Source of the DNA: an uncultured Parabacteroides sp.
GTDB lineage: Bacteria; Bacteroidota; Bacteroidia; Bacteroidales; Tannerellaceae
DNA: 64,000 bases
NCBI GenBank assembly: GCA_944325355.1
Contig: CALUZS010000003.1
Span: 1 to 64,000, forward strand
Direction of reading: 5' to 3'
A program made the position numbers and the translations under genes. The notes beneath the pieces were generated by a model. That model saw only the letters and a list, made by a program, of their open reading frames with translations, searched no databases and was not told the DNA's origin. Positions 56,309 through 64,000 of this stretch are shown one piece after another (the first letter of the stretch is position 1; the number at the start of each line of letters is the position of its first letter).

Positions 56309-57091
56309 ATGAAACGTTTTTGTTTTTTATGTTTTGTCTGTTTGTTGTCTGTGGCGGCTTTTTCCCAGGAAAAGGTGCAGCTGAAGGTGATGACCTATAA
56401 TCTCCGTTTCGGGGAGCTTGCGTCGTTGCAGGAATTGGGTGAGTTCATAAAACAGGAGAATCCCGACATTGTGATGTTGCAGGAAGTCGATGTGAATACC
56501 CGCCGGGAGCGGGCGCCGAAACAGAACGGCAAGCACTTTATCGCCGAACTGGGCTTTTATACGGGAATGTTCTCGGCTTACGGTAAATCGATACCTTATA
56601 AAGGGGGATACTACGGTCTGGGACTGCTCTCCAAATACCCGTTTGTCTCCACCGAACGGGTGCTGTTGCCGATGGTAGAAGAGGGACGCGAGCAGCGCAG
56701 CTTGCTGGTAGGCCGTGTCGAACTTGATAACGGCGAAGTGGTGACGGTCGCTTCTACCCATCTGGATTTGAAGGCATCGATACGTCCCGTGCAGGTGAAA
56801 TATATTAATAAGGTATTGAAGAAAGAGAAGAATCCCGTGCTTTTGGCAGGCGATTTCAATGCACGCCCTGATGCACCGGAGATTGCGGAAGGAATGAAAG
56901 GCTGGAAACACTCCATGTCCGACGATGCTTATACGATACCGGCGAAAGAGCCGAAGTCGAAAATCGATTATATTTTCAGCTATCCGGAAGCCGCTTGGCA
57001 GGTTGTCGATGCCGAGGTTCCTGTCTCTTACCTGTCCGACCATCGTCCGGTGGTGGCAGTTTTGGAATTGAATGTACAACTTGATAAATAG
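56309..57091 (+). CDS. Secreted EEP family enzyme, second copy
   Basis: 260 residues with a signal peptide (~1-20). Catalytic set: Asn in MTYNLRFG, Glu in MLQEVDVNTRR, His in STHLDLKA, Asp-Asn in AGDFNARPD and Asp-His in LSDHRPVV. It is a paralogue of the upstream EEP (shared SKIDYIF and neighbouring layout) but keeps SDHRPV, the more canonical ending. Two EEP copies in one operon suggest a two-step attack on one phosphoester substrate. Confidence 0.92.
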   Translation: MKRFCFLCFVCLLSVAAFSQEKVQLKVMTYNLRFGELASLQELGEFIKQENPDIVMLQEVDVNTRRERAPKQNGKHFIAELGFYTGMFSAYGKSIPYKGGYYGLGLLSKYPFVSTERVLLPMVEEGREQRSLLVGRVELDNGEVVTVASTHLDLKASIRPVQVKYINKVLKKEKNPVLLAGDFNARPDAPEIAEGMKGWKHSMSDDAYTIPAKEPKSKIDYIFSYPEAAWQVVDAEVPVSYLSDHRPVVAVLELNVQLDK

Positions 57092-57098
57092 AATACAG

Positions 57099-58313
57099 AT
57101 GATGAATATAAAATATTGGATTTTTTTGGTTGTTTTGTCGTTGGGGCTGTTTGCTTGCGACGAGAACGAATCGTTGATTTCGGGGGAGAATCCCGAGATT
57201 GTGTTGGATGTGACGGAAATCGCTTCGGTCGATTTCAATGATGCAGTAACCGTTTCCGGCGTGGCTTCATCGCCGAATGCCGTGCGCGACGTCTCTTTCT
57301 ATCTGGTAAAGAAGGAGGGTGATGAATACCAGCGTTTGTGGTTCAGCCCGTTGCAATATGCGGATGTCATGATTGGGAAAACGGTGGATTTTGAAGCCAG
57401 TGTGACAATCGATGACCCGGAGGCGGATGCGATTGCCGTATCAGTTTCCGACCCTTACGGCGGCAATTCCGTAAGTTATGTGGCAATCGGCCAGATAAAC
57501 GGTGCTCCTTCCGGTTCGGCGTATGTGTTTAAGGACATTGAGCTGGCAGCCGAGTACGAACATGCCGGTTCACAGCCGTATATCTTCTCTTTGACAGGCG
57601 TGAATGTCAACGGGACGGTGAAGAACGTCCTTTCGTTGGATGAGATAAAACAGACTGGCGCACGCAACCTCGATTTCGCGTTTGCGAATATCTGGCGTAA
57701 CACTACCAGTTATACGGCAGGTGTTTTGGGTAACTGGGGACATGCGTTTTGCGAGTTCCGCCAGTTGGCTCGCGGACCTGTCGGACGCCAATGCGATTTC
57801 ATCTATCTGACGGGTAGCAGCTCCATCCCTTCGGGCACGGACACTTGCTGCATGGTGTTGGTGTCGAATGCCGTGGCTAATGCCAATAATTTCGATGAAG
57901 TGTTCTTGAATGCCGGCGACAATTTCGGTACATCCAACTTCCTGAACGTGTTGGAGAGCCTGTTCCCGAGCAACACCGTGGGCAGCAATTATGTTGTCAA
58001 CGTGAAATCGAATGCATCCGGTGTAAACACCTCTACATGCAAGGAAAATGTCACTGCAGGTTCGTATATCGCTTTCTGTAAAATCAAGAACAACGAGCGT
58101 TCTTACGGTTTGATACAGGTGGTATCGTTGCCCGACGTATCCGATGCTGTCGACGGTACCGGCTTGAAGTACAAACCCGAGCCTTACGTGGACGGTGTAA
58201 CCGACAACGCACATCTTCCGCAGATGTGGTACAACAGCGCATCCGTTCAGGCGGAAGGGATTGCGAAGCTGTACGGACGGAGCGTCCGCATCAATGTGAT
58301 TGCACAGAAATAG
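57099..58313 (+). CDS. Surface lipoprotein at the SusE-type position
   Basis: 404 residues from the ATG at 57099; an ATG at 57072 is in frame but overlaps the EEP gene. Lipobox LGLFAC (C20). An N-terminal Ig-like part (~40-135, VSGVASSPNAVRDVSFYLV) is followed by a larger beta-rich body. As the last gene of a SusC/D operon and a cell-surface lipoprotein, it resembles SusE/SusF or SGBP-type glycan binders by position. The sequence itself gives no binding motif. Confidence 0.65.
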   Translation: MMNIKYWIFLVVLSLGLFACDENESLISGENPEIVLDVTEIASVDFNDAVTVSGVASSPNAVRDVSFYLVKKEGDEYQRLWFSPLQYADVMIGKTVDFEASVTIDDPEADAIAVSVSDPYGGNSVSYVAIGQINGAPSGSAYVFKDIELAAEYEHAGSQPYIFSLTGVNVNGTVKNVLSLDEIKQTGARNLDFAFANIWRNTTSYTAGVLGNWGHAFCEFRQLARGPVGRQCDFIYLTGSSSIPSGTDTCCMVLVSNAVANANNFDEVFLNAGDNFGTSNFLNVLESLFPSNTVGSNYVVNVKSNASGVNTSTCKENVTAGSYIAFCKIKNNERSYGLIQVVSLPDVSDAVDGTGLKYKPEPYVDGVTDNAHLPQMWYNSASVQAEGIAKLYGRSVRINVIAQK

Positions 58314-58337
58314 TTTAACAAGGTTTTTTATAAGGAG

Positions 58338-58375
58338 TCGCCGTGCCGTGTTTTTTCGGTACGGCGATTTTTTTT
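58338..58375 (+). terminator. Terminator of the SusC/D operon
   Basis: TCGCCGTGCCG (58338-58348) pairs with CGGTACGGCGA (58357-58367), one G-T wobble, followed by eight T (58368-58375). Confidence 0.9.
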
Positions 58376-58407
58376 GCTGTTTCCGGGGCAATCGCCTGCG
58401 GGAGTGA

Positions 58408-59334
58408 GGAAAATCCCGTATCAATTTGGTTGTTTGCGGTTCTATCTATTCCATGATGACAAAGATTTTCCAGGACAGGAAAGAGCCGTTGTATAACCGT
58501 CAGACGCGTTTCATGACGGTACGTCCGTTTACTCCGGTTGTGCTGAAAGAGATTCTGTCGGAGTATAATCCCGGCTATGCCGCAGAAGATTTGTTGGCGT
58601 TGTACGCGTTTACGGGAGGTGTGGCAAAATATGTCCAGCTGCTTATGGATGCGGGGGCTGTGACTAAAGAGAAAATGCTCGACCGGATTGTCCGGGCGGA
58701 TTCTGTTTTCCTCGGAGAGGGGAAAGCTATTCTTATTGAAGAGTTCGGCAAAGATTACGGAATCTATTTTTCGATACTGTCCGCTATTGCACGGGGAAAA
58801 ACTTCCCGTTCGGAGATCGAGAACGTTGTCGGCAGGGAAGTGGGAGGGTATCTGACTAAATTGGAGAAAGAGTATGAAGTCATTACCAAGAAACAACCCC
58901 TGTTTGAGAAAACGCTTACCAAAAACGTGCGTTATACGATAGAAGATAATTTCTTTACGTTTTGGTTTCGCTTCATTTACAAATACAACTATATGCTTGA
59001 AATCGAAAATTATGAAAGTTTGAAGGCGGTGATAGAGCGCGATTACGAAACCTTTAGCGGAGTGATGCTTGAGCGTTGGTTCAAACGGACATTGGTCGGT
59101 ACGCACCGCTTTACCCGTATCGGAAGCTGGTGGGACCGTAAAGGCGAAAACGAAATAGATATTGTAGCCGAGAATGAATTGGAAGAAGAGTCTGTCTTTT
59201 TCGAGGTGAAGCGCAAAGCCGGAAACATCCATTTGGATGTGTTGAAAAACAAGGCTGCGGCTTTCTTGCGAGCTACGGGAGCATTCAAAGGATATTCGGT
59301 TGCATACAAGGGATTATCGATGGGCGACATGTGA
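58408..59334 (+). pseudogene. 5'-truncated AAA/DUF234 ATPase remnant
   Basis: About 309 codons, starting inside the ATPase core: the reading frame begins at KSRINLVVCGSIYSMM right after an in-frame TGA (58405-58407). Intact homologues need ~150 further N-terminal residues with Walker A and B, which are absent here. The rest is preserved: FMTVRPFTPVVLKEI, then the winged-helix and DUF234 C-terminal domain with SFGxxxLER-like and ENEIDIVAENELE motifs (nuclease-like). No start codon with a ribosome site is obvious. The terminator of the SusC/D operon lies just upstream. Confidence 0.75.
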
Positions 59335-59349
59335 AAAAAGGTTGCCGCT

Positions 59350-59506
59350 GTTTCGGGAAATCTCCCGGCGTTGTCTTGTAAATTCATCGGCACCTTTTTT
59401 GGGAAAACTTGGCAAGTCTTTTCGAAGAAACGGAATCTTTTTCAGGAAATTGGCGTTATTTTGAGGAAAAATCGGATTCTTTATGGGAAAAAACGGTATT
59501 GTTTTA
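59350..59506. repeat. Degenerate ~21-bp tandem repeat with phased T-tracts
   Basis: Units of the form TTTTnnGGGAAAnnnCGGnntt recur. GGAAA-type cores sit at 59356, 59402, 59445, 59465 and 59486, with weaker ones at 59378 and 59426. T-tracts at about 59395, 59418, 59438, 59458, 59479 and 59500 are 20-23 bases apart, close to two DNA helix turns. Mean spacing is about 21.7 bp. The units are degenerate, so this is a decayed or sequence-relaxed array. Confidence 0.55.
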
Positions 59507-59570
59507 TAAAAAAAAGCGCTACGTTTACAATATTTAATAAATTTTAATAGTAAAGGACGCATATATTCCA

Positions 59571-59578
59571 TATTTTTG
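59571..59578 (+). promoter_or_regulatory. Candidate -7 element of the fimbrial operon
   Basis: TATTTTTG fits TAnnTTTG, about 120 bases before the ATG at 59701. The -33 box is weak. Confidence 0.45.
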
Positions 59579-59700
59579 CGAGTAAAGGCTGGCAAATTGG
59601 TCGAGACTGATAAAGTGCAGATAATAGTATTTTAGGGTTTTGTTTTTATTCTTATTGTTCGTTTGCCGGCGCTATTATTCATGAAAATTGTGAATGTACA

Positions 59701-60966
59701 ATGAAGAAGGGGTTGTTTTTATTGATTAGCAGTTTGTTGCTGATAGGATCGTTGCACGCTCAGACGGCGGTTGATTCGGTCCGTATTTATTACCGCTTGG
59801 GCTACCGGTATGTGGAGCCGGCGTTCCGCAACAACAAAGTGGAACTGAACCGCTTTATTCAGGCTGTGAAAGAAGCGGAACAGTCGGGAAAACTCGAAAA
59901 AATAGTGGTTCGTTCCTATACTTCTCCGGATGGGACAAATCCGGCAAATCTACGTTTGGCAGCACTTCGTGCCGACTCTCTTGAATCTTATTTGTTACAG
60001 CATACCTCCTTGCCTGTGCAGTATGTCGAGAAGCGTTCCGATGGAATCGCCTGGGACTTGTTGCGCGAGACGGTGGCCAATTCCGATATGCAGTACAAGG
60101 ATGAAATCCTGGAGGTGCTCGATTCCCCGGAATGGGTCTATGATGCGAACGACCGGGTCATCGACGGACGTAAGCGGAAGCTGATGAATCTGCGGGGCGG
60201 CGAGCCGTACCGCTATATGTACCGTGAGGTATTCCCCGACTTGCGCGGAAGTATCGCCATGCTGCTTTACGTGCGTGAAGAGGAACCGGTCAAGCCGGCA
60301 CCAGAGCCCGTAGCGGAGCCCGAACCGGAAAAGGAACCGCCGGTAAAGGAAGAACCGGTACAACAGGAACCGCCTGTTACCACTCCTGTCGAGGAGACGG
60401 TGACGGAGGAGAAGAGCGACGACGATTTCCGTCCGCTGATTGCCATCAAAACCAACCTGCTCTATTGGGCTACGGTCATGCCCGATTTCAAAAGTTACAC
60501 GTTTGTCCCGAACCTCGAATTGGAGTGGTTCATCAACAACCGCTGGTCGTTGGCGGGCGAGGGCAGTTTCGCCAATTGGCGTTACCGCGACAACCGCTGG
60601 TTCGGTATCTCCTCCTGGAGTGTTGAGCCGCGCTGGTGGCTGAATGGCGACGGCCGTTTCCGCTGGCTGTATATCGGAGCATACGGTCAGGTGGGCGATT
60701 ATGACGTGCAGGACAATGAAACCGACTGGAACGGAAACACCGGCAAGTTGTGGGGCTTGGGGCTTTCCGCCGGAGTGGCTATCCCCTTCTCGAAACATTT
60801 CGGATTGGAAGTGGGAATCCGTGCCGGTTACCGCCACAGCAAGGTGAAAAGTTATACCTATGAAGAACCTGATTACTTCCTCGATATGAAAGGCACCGAC
60901 AACCATTGGGGGGTTACAGGCATCAAGGCTTCTATTTATTATCGATTCGGCAAAAGCGCTAAATAA
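59701..60966 (+). CDS. DUF3575 outer-membrane protein of a fimbrial locus
   Basis: 421 residues. Signal peptide (~1-20). A periplasmic OmpA-like region (~25-195, KIVVRSYTSPDGTNPANLRLA resembling an OmpA peptidoglycan-binding segment) is followed by a Pro/Glu-rich linker (~198-240) and a DUF3575-type beta-barrel (~245-421, LIAIKTNLLYWATVMPD to YYRFGKSA). Proteins of this layout lie beside FimA/Mfa-type fimbriae in Bacteroidales and are thought to help anchor them. It precedes the FimB-like gene by 8 bases. Confidence 0.8.
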   Translation: MKKGLFLLISSLLLIGSLHAQTAVDSVRIYYRLGYRYVEPAFRNNKVELNRFIQAVKEAEQSGKLEKIVVRSYTSPDGTNPANLRLAALRADSLESYLLQHTSLPVQYVEKRSDGIAWDLLRETVANSDMQYKDEILEVLDSPEWVYDANDRVIDGRKRKLMNLRGGEPYRYMYREVFPDLRGSIAMLLYVREEEPVKPAPEPVAEPEPEKEPPVKEEPVQQEPPVTTPVEETVTEEKSDDDFRPLIAIKTNLLYWATVMPDFKSYTFVPNLELEWFINNRWSLAGEGSFANWRYRDNRWFGISSWSVEPRWWLNGDGRFRWLYIGAYGQVGDYDVQDNETDWNGNTGKLWGLGLSAGVAIPFSKHFGLEVGIRAGYRHSKVKSYTYEEPDYFLDMKGTDNHWGVTGIKASIYYRFGKSAK

Positions 60967-60974
60967 GGAGTATT

Positions 60975-61862
60975 ATGGAAAGAAGAAAATCATATTATAT
61001 AGGAGTGATGTTCTCCGCCGTGCTTATGGCGGGAATGATGGCAGGATGTACCGAGCGCGACCTTTCTGAACGTCCGTCGGACGGAATGCTGAGAATCGAA
61101 TTCGAGTGGCCGAAAGACGATAACAACAATACCGTTGATGTTTCCGGGGCGCACTTGTGGCTCTACGGAAGCGACGGTTCCCTCTATTTGTCTACACCTG
61201 CCGATGCCGGCGGCTATGAAGCGCGCGTACCGGCGGATACCTATACCGCCATCGTTATCAATTCCGATAACGTGAATACCGAGTGCCACGACGAAGATGC
61301 ATACAGCACCTGCTGTGTGGAAGCCGATTTGTTGGAGAACTATACCGATGTATTGATGAATGTTGACCATGTTTTCTGTACCGGTATCGGGGGCATTACG
61401 GTGAACCGGGGAAACCTTCCTACGGTAGTCACCATGTATCCGGAAAATGTCGTGAAATATATCCATTTCCGTATCGACCCCACCTATATCGATGATGTGG
61501 AGAGCATGGAAATCCGTATGAGCGGCATTGTGCCTGCCGTATATACGCGCGACGGAAACGATACGGAAGAGCAGACCCTTTTGGTGATGGCTGCGGCGCA
61601 AAGCGAAAGCAACGGGCTCTATTCGGCGGATATGTCGGTCTTCGGCTGGAGAGGTAACAACATTATCACGGCGACTGTTCGTTTTACTGACGGGACGGAA
61701 GAAGAGACATTGCCGGTGGATATCAGCGACCAGCTGGATGACCTTCCCGAAGAGGGCGGTACGGTAGATGTTATCCTGCAATTGCCCGATGGCGGCGAAA
61801 TACGGTTGACGGCTACGGTCGACACTTGGGGTAGCGGCTCCGGTTCGGGTATTGTGATATGA
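60975..61862 (+). CDS. FimB/Mfa2-like fimbrial anchor lipoprotein
   Basis: 295 residues. Lipobox MMAGC (C25). The body is beta-rich (DVSGAHLWLYGSDGSLYL; ADTYTAIVIN), resembling the two transthyretin-like domains of FimB/Mfa2 proteins, and ends in a Gly/Ser-rich stretch (GSGSGSGIVI). Anchor subunits of this type set fibre length and attach the fimbria. It sits between the DUF3575 protein and two fimbrillins, which supports the call. Confidence 0.75.
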   Translation: MERRKSYYIGVMFSAVLMAGMMAGCTERDLSERPSDGMLRIEFEWPKDDNNNTVDVSGAHLWLYGSDGSLYLSTPADAGGYEARVPADTYTAIVINSDNVNTECHDEDAYSTCCVEADLLENYTDVLMNVDHVFCTGIGGITVNRGNLPTVVTMYPENVVKYIHFRIDPTYIDDVESMEIRMSGIVPAVYTRDGNDTEEQTLLVMAAAQSESNGLYSADMSVFGWRGNNIITATVRFTDGTEEETLPVDISDQLDDLPEEGGTVDVILQLPDGGEIRLTATVDTWGSGSGSGIVI

Positions 61863-62127
61863 TAACAGGATGCACCTGACGCTCCGGCGTCTGTTTCCCT
61901 CTCGTAATGGGAGGAGCGGTGTTGTTTTTATAAAAGAGACTGAGTTTAAAAGGACAAAAATTTTTTAGTAGTAAGGGTTTGTTTTTGGTTGAGAGGGGGC
62001 ACGGCTTGCCGCATGAGGAAGTCCCTCCCCGGATCTGTCCCCCCTTTCCATGCGAAAATCTCCCTTCTTATAGGTTTTTTCCCTTATAAACCTGACAATT
62101 AGTAATAAACTTAAAATAGAAAAACGT
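61863..62127 (+). other. Gap before the fimbrillins with terminator-like hairpins
   Basis: 265 bases. GACGC/GCGTC (61878-61891) and CGCTCC/GGAGCG (61880-61918) form nested hairpin options followed by GTTGTTTTTA, so partial termination after the anchor gene is possible. A G-rich/C-rich stretch at ~61990-62045 is unexplained. No TAnnTTTG box was found directly before the fimbrillin. Confidence 0.4.
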
Positions 62128-63024
62128 ATGAAAAAACTGTTTATTCCGGCTATGGCGCTGGTGTTGCTGGCAAGCTGTTCGGAAAACACGGAATCGTTCG
62201 ACTCCGAACCTGTCGAAATCCGTTTGGGGGCAGGTATGGCTGCTTCTGCCGATGCCGTGAAGTCGCCGGTCAATAGTGGCGACAGTTTTGTTGCCGCCAT
62301 CGGAGGATGGGTCAGCGACCAGGCTGTTGATTACAAGGCAGCCGCTTCCTGGCTCAATACCGCGACAATCGTTGCAGGAACCACCGAGGAGGATGTGGAT
62401 CTCAACCCTGTCCGTTATTACGATGCGGACCCGGACAAGGTGACGTACATGAAAGCCTGGTATCCGGCAGGCGATGCAGACCCTGCAAACGGGGTAGTGA
62501 CGTTTGAGAATACCGACGGGCAGACCGACCCGCTGCTGGCAGCAGAGGTGAGCGGCTCGAAACGGGACTATGCGTCCAAAAACCTCCATTTCTCCCATCC
62601 GACTACGCAAATCAAGTTCAAAATCAAGGGAACCGACCTGGAGCCGGGCACGCAAATCAAATCGATTTCGCTGAAGGATGTGAATATCCCGACGGGATTC
62701 GACTTGGCAGCAAATAGTGTGACCTATACGGCAAAGGCGCTGTTGCCTGTGCCCGATGTGGAACAGAAAGAGATTACCGCTACCGCCGAAGCGGCAGGGA
62801 ATGCGGTAATGATCGAGCCTATTGCAAGTACCACGTTCGATATTGTAGTAGAGACCAATAAATATACGTTCGACCCGGTAACCGTGACCGTAAACGGCGA
62901 CACCGGTTTCAAGGCGGGGAAGGCATACGAAATCGAACTTACTTTCGTGCAGCACGAAATAAAACTGAGTGCGACGGTAGCCGAGTGGACAACCGGCGGC
63001 GGAGGCAGCGCGTCGTTCGATTGA
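62128..63024 (+). CDS. Fimbrillin-family lipoprotein
   Basis: 298 residues. Lipobox LVLLASC (C17). The mature protein has the two-domain beta-sandwich pattern of fimbrillins (ASADAVKSPVNSGDSFVAAIGGW; LHFSHPTTQIKFKIKG, a family-typical strand; AYEIELTFVQHEIKLSATVAEW) and ends in a Gly-rich tail. It is a candidate stalk or accessory subunit matured by a gingipain-like or other trypsin-like protease. The gene uses many G/C-ending codons (GCC, CTG, ACC). Confidence 0.85.
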   Translation: MKKLFIPAMALVLLASCSENTESFDSEPVEIRLGAGMAASADAVKSPVNSGDSFVAAIGGWVSDQAVDYKAAASWLNTATIVAGTTEEDVDLNPVRYYDADPDKVTYMKAWYPAGDADPANGVVTFENTDGQTDPLLAAEVSGSKRDYASKNLHFSHPTTQIKFKIKGTDLEPGTQIKSISLKDVNIPTGFDLAANSVTYTAKALLPVPDVEQKEITATAEAAGNAVMIEPIASTTFDIVVETNKYTFDPVTVTVNGDTGFKAGKAYEIELTFVQHEIKLSATVAEWTTGGGGSASFD

Positions 63025-63090
63025 TTCATAGGACAATATATTACGGAGAAATAAATAATAAACAAGTATAAACTTTTAATAATTAGAAAA

Positions 63091-64000
63091 ATGAAAAAGT
63101 ATTTATTGACAGTGATGGCAGTTGCCGGATTGGTAAGCTGCTCCAACGAAACCGATTCTTTCAATACGGCAGACCCGAATGAAATCAGGGTGGCTGCCCA
63201 GACTATCGATGCTTCGACAAAAGCTCCGCTGGATTCAAAGACATCTTCTTTCCGTGCAATGGTGCTTACGTCAAGTACATCCGGAGATTATACAACACTT
63301 TATGCTCCGAATGCCGGTAAGTATATGGATTTTACAGATCAGACTACAAAAAAAGGTTTTGTGGATGCGGAAGGAGCGGATAGCAAGCAATATTATCCAA
63401 CTTCAACAGCGACTCAACAGGAAGTATATATCAGCGGTTTGATGCCGGCTGCTGCAAGTACTTCAGATGAAAGTAGTAAATCGGATATATGGAAATATGA
63501 CGCAGGCAATTTGTCGATTACGTTTGATGGAAACGATGATGTAATGATAGCCCAGGAAGCTTCGGCAGAGAAAGGTTCGGATGCTTCTTTGTCTTTTAAC
63601 CATTTGTTGACCCAGTTGGTTGTAAAGGTGCAGGCATCTGTTGGCGATCCGGAAGTTTGGGGTAATATAACTAAAATCGTTCTGAAGAATGTAGGTGGAA
63701 AAACTGGCAAAATCTATAATCAGTTTGCAATTTCAGGAACAGAACTGCAAAGAGGAAAGGCCACTGTAAGCACAACAGCCGAAGCTGCTTCAGAAGCCGT
63801 TAAGTTTTATAATGCTTCTGCATCGGGAAGTGCAACTTCTTTCACAGATACGGAATATAGCGGTACAAACAATTCAGTTTTGAAAAGTTCGCAATCAACA
63901 GCAACTACTGTTGCTTATATGCTTTGTCAAGCGTTTGACGTTAAACAAACTCCTGGAGATACCGATTTAGTATTGGATGTATATACTACCAGAAATAGTT
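63091..64000 (+). CDS. Fimbrillin-family lipoprotein, 3' end outside window
   Basis: At least 303 residues; the frame is open to the window edge. Start MKKYLLTVMAVAGLVSC (lipobox GLVSC, C17). The mature part recalls the first fimbrillin (TIDASTKAPLDSKTSSFRA; SLSFNHLLTQLVVKVQA), so it is a paralogue. It follows the first fimbrillin by 66 bases. Its codons are visibly more A/T-rich than the gene before it, which suggests a different history. The C-terminus is not seen. Confidence 0.85.
   Translation, partial: MKKYLLTVMAVAGLVSCSNETDSFNTADPNEIRVAAQTIDASTKAPLDSKTSSFRAMVLTSSTSGDYTTLYAPNAGKYMDFTDQTTKKGFVDAEGADSKQYYPTSTATQQEVYISGLMPAAASTSDESSKSDIWKYDAGNLSITFDGNDDVMIAQEASAEKGSDASLSFNHLLTQLVVKVQASVGDPEVWGNITKIVLKNVGGKTGKIYNQFAISGTELQRGKATVSTTAEAASEAVKFYNASASGSATSFTDTEYSGTNNSVLKSSQSTATTVAYMLCQAFDVKQTPGDTDLVLDVYTTRNS

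Larger units (their letters stand above)
59335..59700. other. Intergenic region with phased T-tract repeat and promoter
   Basis: 366 bases. The first ~165 hold about seven degenerate units of ~21 bp (see repeat entry). A -7 box (TATTTTTG, 59571-59578) lies before the DUF3575 gene. No gene is supported here on either strand. Confidence 0.55.

Noticed and set aside
59314..59595. Minus-strand heptad-repeat protein over the phased repeat
   Set aside because: It overlaps the pseudogene end and the fimbrial promoter, has no ribosome site, and its Pro/Phe pattern simply follows from the 21-bp DNA repeat.
1..64000. tRNA, rRNA, CRISPR and insertion sequences
   Set aside because: No cloverleaf-like or rRNA-like sequence, no regular spacer-repeat array and no transposase frame was recognised by reading. 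A covariance-model scan could still find short RNAs.

Overview
The window is a 64 kb chromosomal segment from a Bacteroidota bacterium of the order Bacteroidales, probably a gut commensal of the Parabacteroides/Bacteroides type. The genus is not resolved from the sequence alone. Support comes from a SusC/SusD pair, fimbrillin-family lipoproteins with FimB/Mfa2- and DUF3575-like partners, an SDR-type mannonate oxidoreductase beside uxuA, proteins of Bacteroidetes-typical families (DUF5063, DUF3810, DUF3822), A-rich translation starts, and repeated copies of the Bacteroidetes -7 promoter element TAnnTTTG ahead of most operons.

Layout. 1-2711: the 3' end of an Rhs-type polymorphic toxin with a zincin metallopeptidase tip, a small exported partner, then a second, free-standing zincin with its own signal peptide and another exported protein. 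This looks like an interbacterial toxin/immunity tail. 2978-13743: housekeeping metabolism, with hemW, a partial histidine operon (hisH-hisA-hisF-hisIE) running into ftsE, then lysC and lysA. Facing them on the minus strand are an aminotransferase, an acyltransferase and a LolC/E-type permease. 14162-17041 (minus): mannonate dehydratase and its SDR oxidoreductase (hexuronate catabolism), and a membrane protein. 17504-24393: a three-gene RND efflux operon followed by an lpxA-like gene. 24647-33183: malate dehydrogenase (minus), DUF5063, a 3'-5' exonuclease, an rRNA methyltransferase, ftsK, a LolA-like protein, trxB and a glycerophosphodiesterase. 33196-38479: a GHL10-type glycosidase, an ECF sigma factor overlapping a gene that joins an anti-sigma-like N-terminus, one membrane helix and a beta-barrel, then two related lipoproteins. 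38515-49232: a Yip1-like protein, smpB, metH, a DUF3810 protein, a RecD-like helicase (minus), a pilin-like exported protein, DUF3822, rsmD and cls (minus).

49771-58313 is a polysaccharide-utilisation-like operon without glycosidases. It holds SusC, SusD, two secreted endonuclease/exonuclease/phosphatase (EEP) enzymes and two lipoproteins, ending at a strong terminator. The EEP enzymes suggest that the imported nutrient is a phosphodiester or phosphoester compound. A 5'-truncated AAA/DUF234 ATPase remnant follows, then a phased T-tract repeat region with a promoter. The window ends in a fimbrial locus (59701-64000): a DUF3575 barrel protein, a FimB/Mfa2-like anchor lipoprotein and two fimbrillin-family lipoproteins, the second cut by the window edge.

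No rRNA, tRNA, CRISPR array or insertion sequence was recognised by eye. The observations most worth following are the free-standing signal-peptide zincin, the anti-sigma/beta-barrel fusion, the SusCD-EEP operon with a small lipopeptide ORF in its leader, and the phased repeat upstream of the fimbrial operon.
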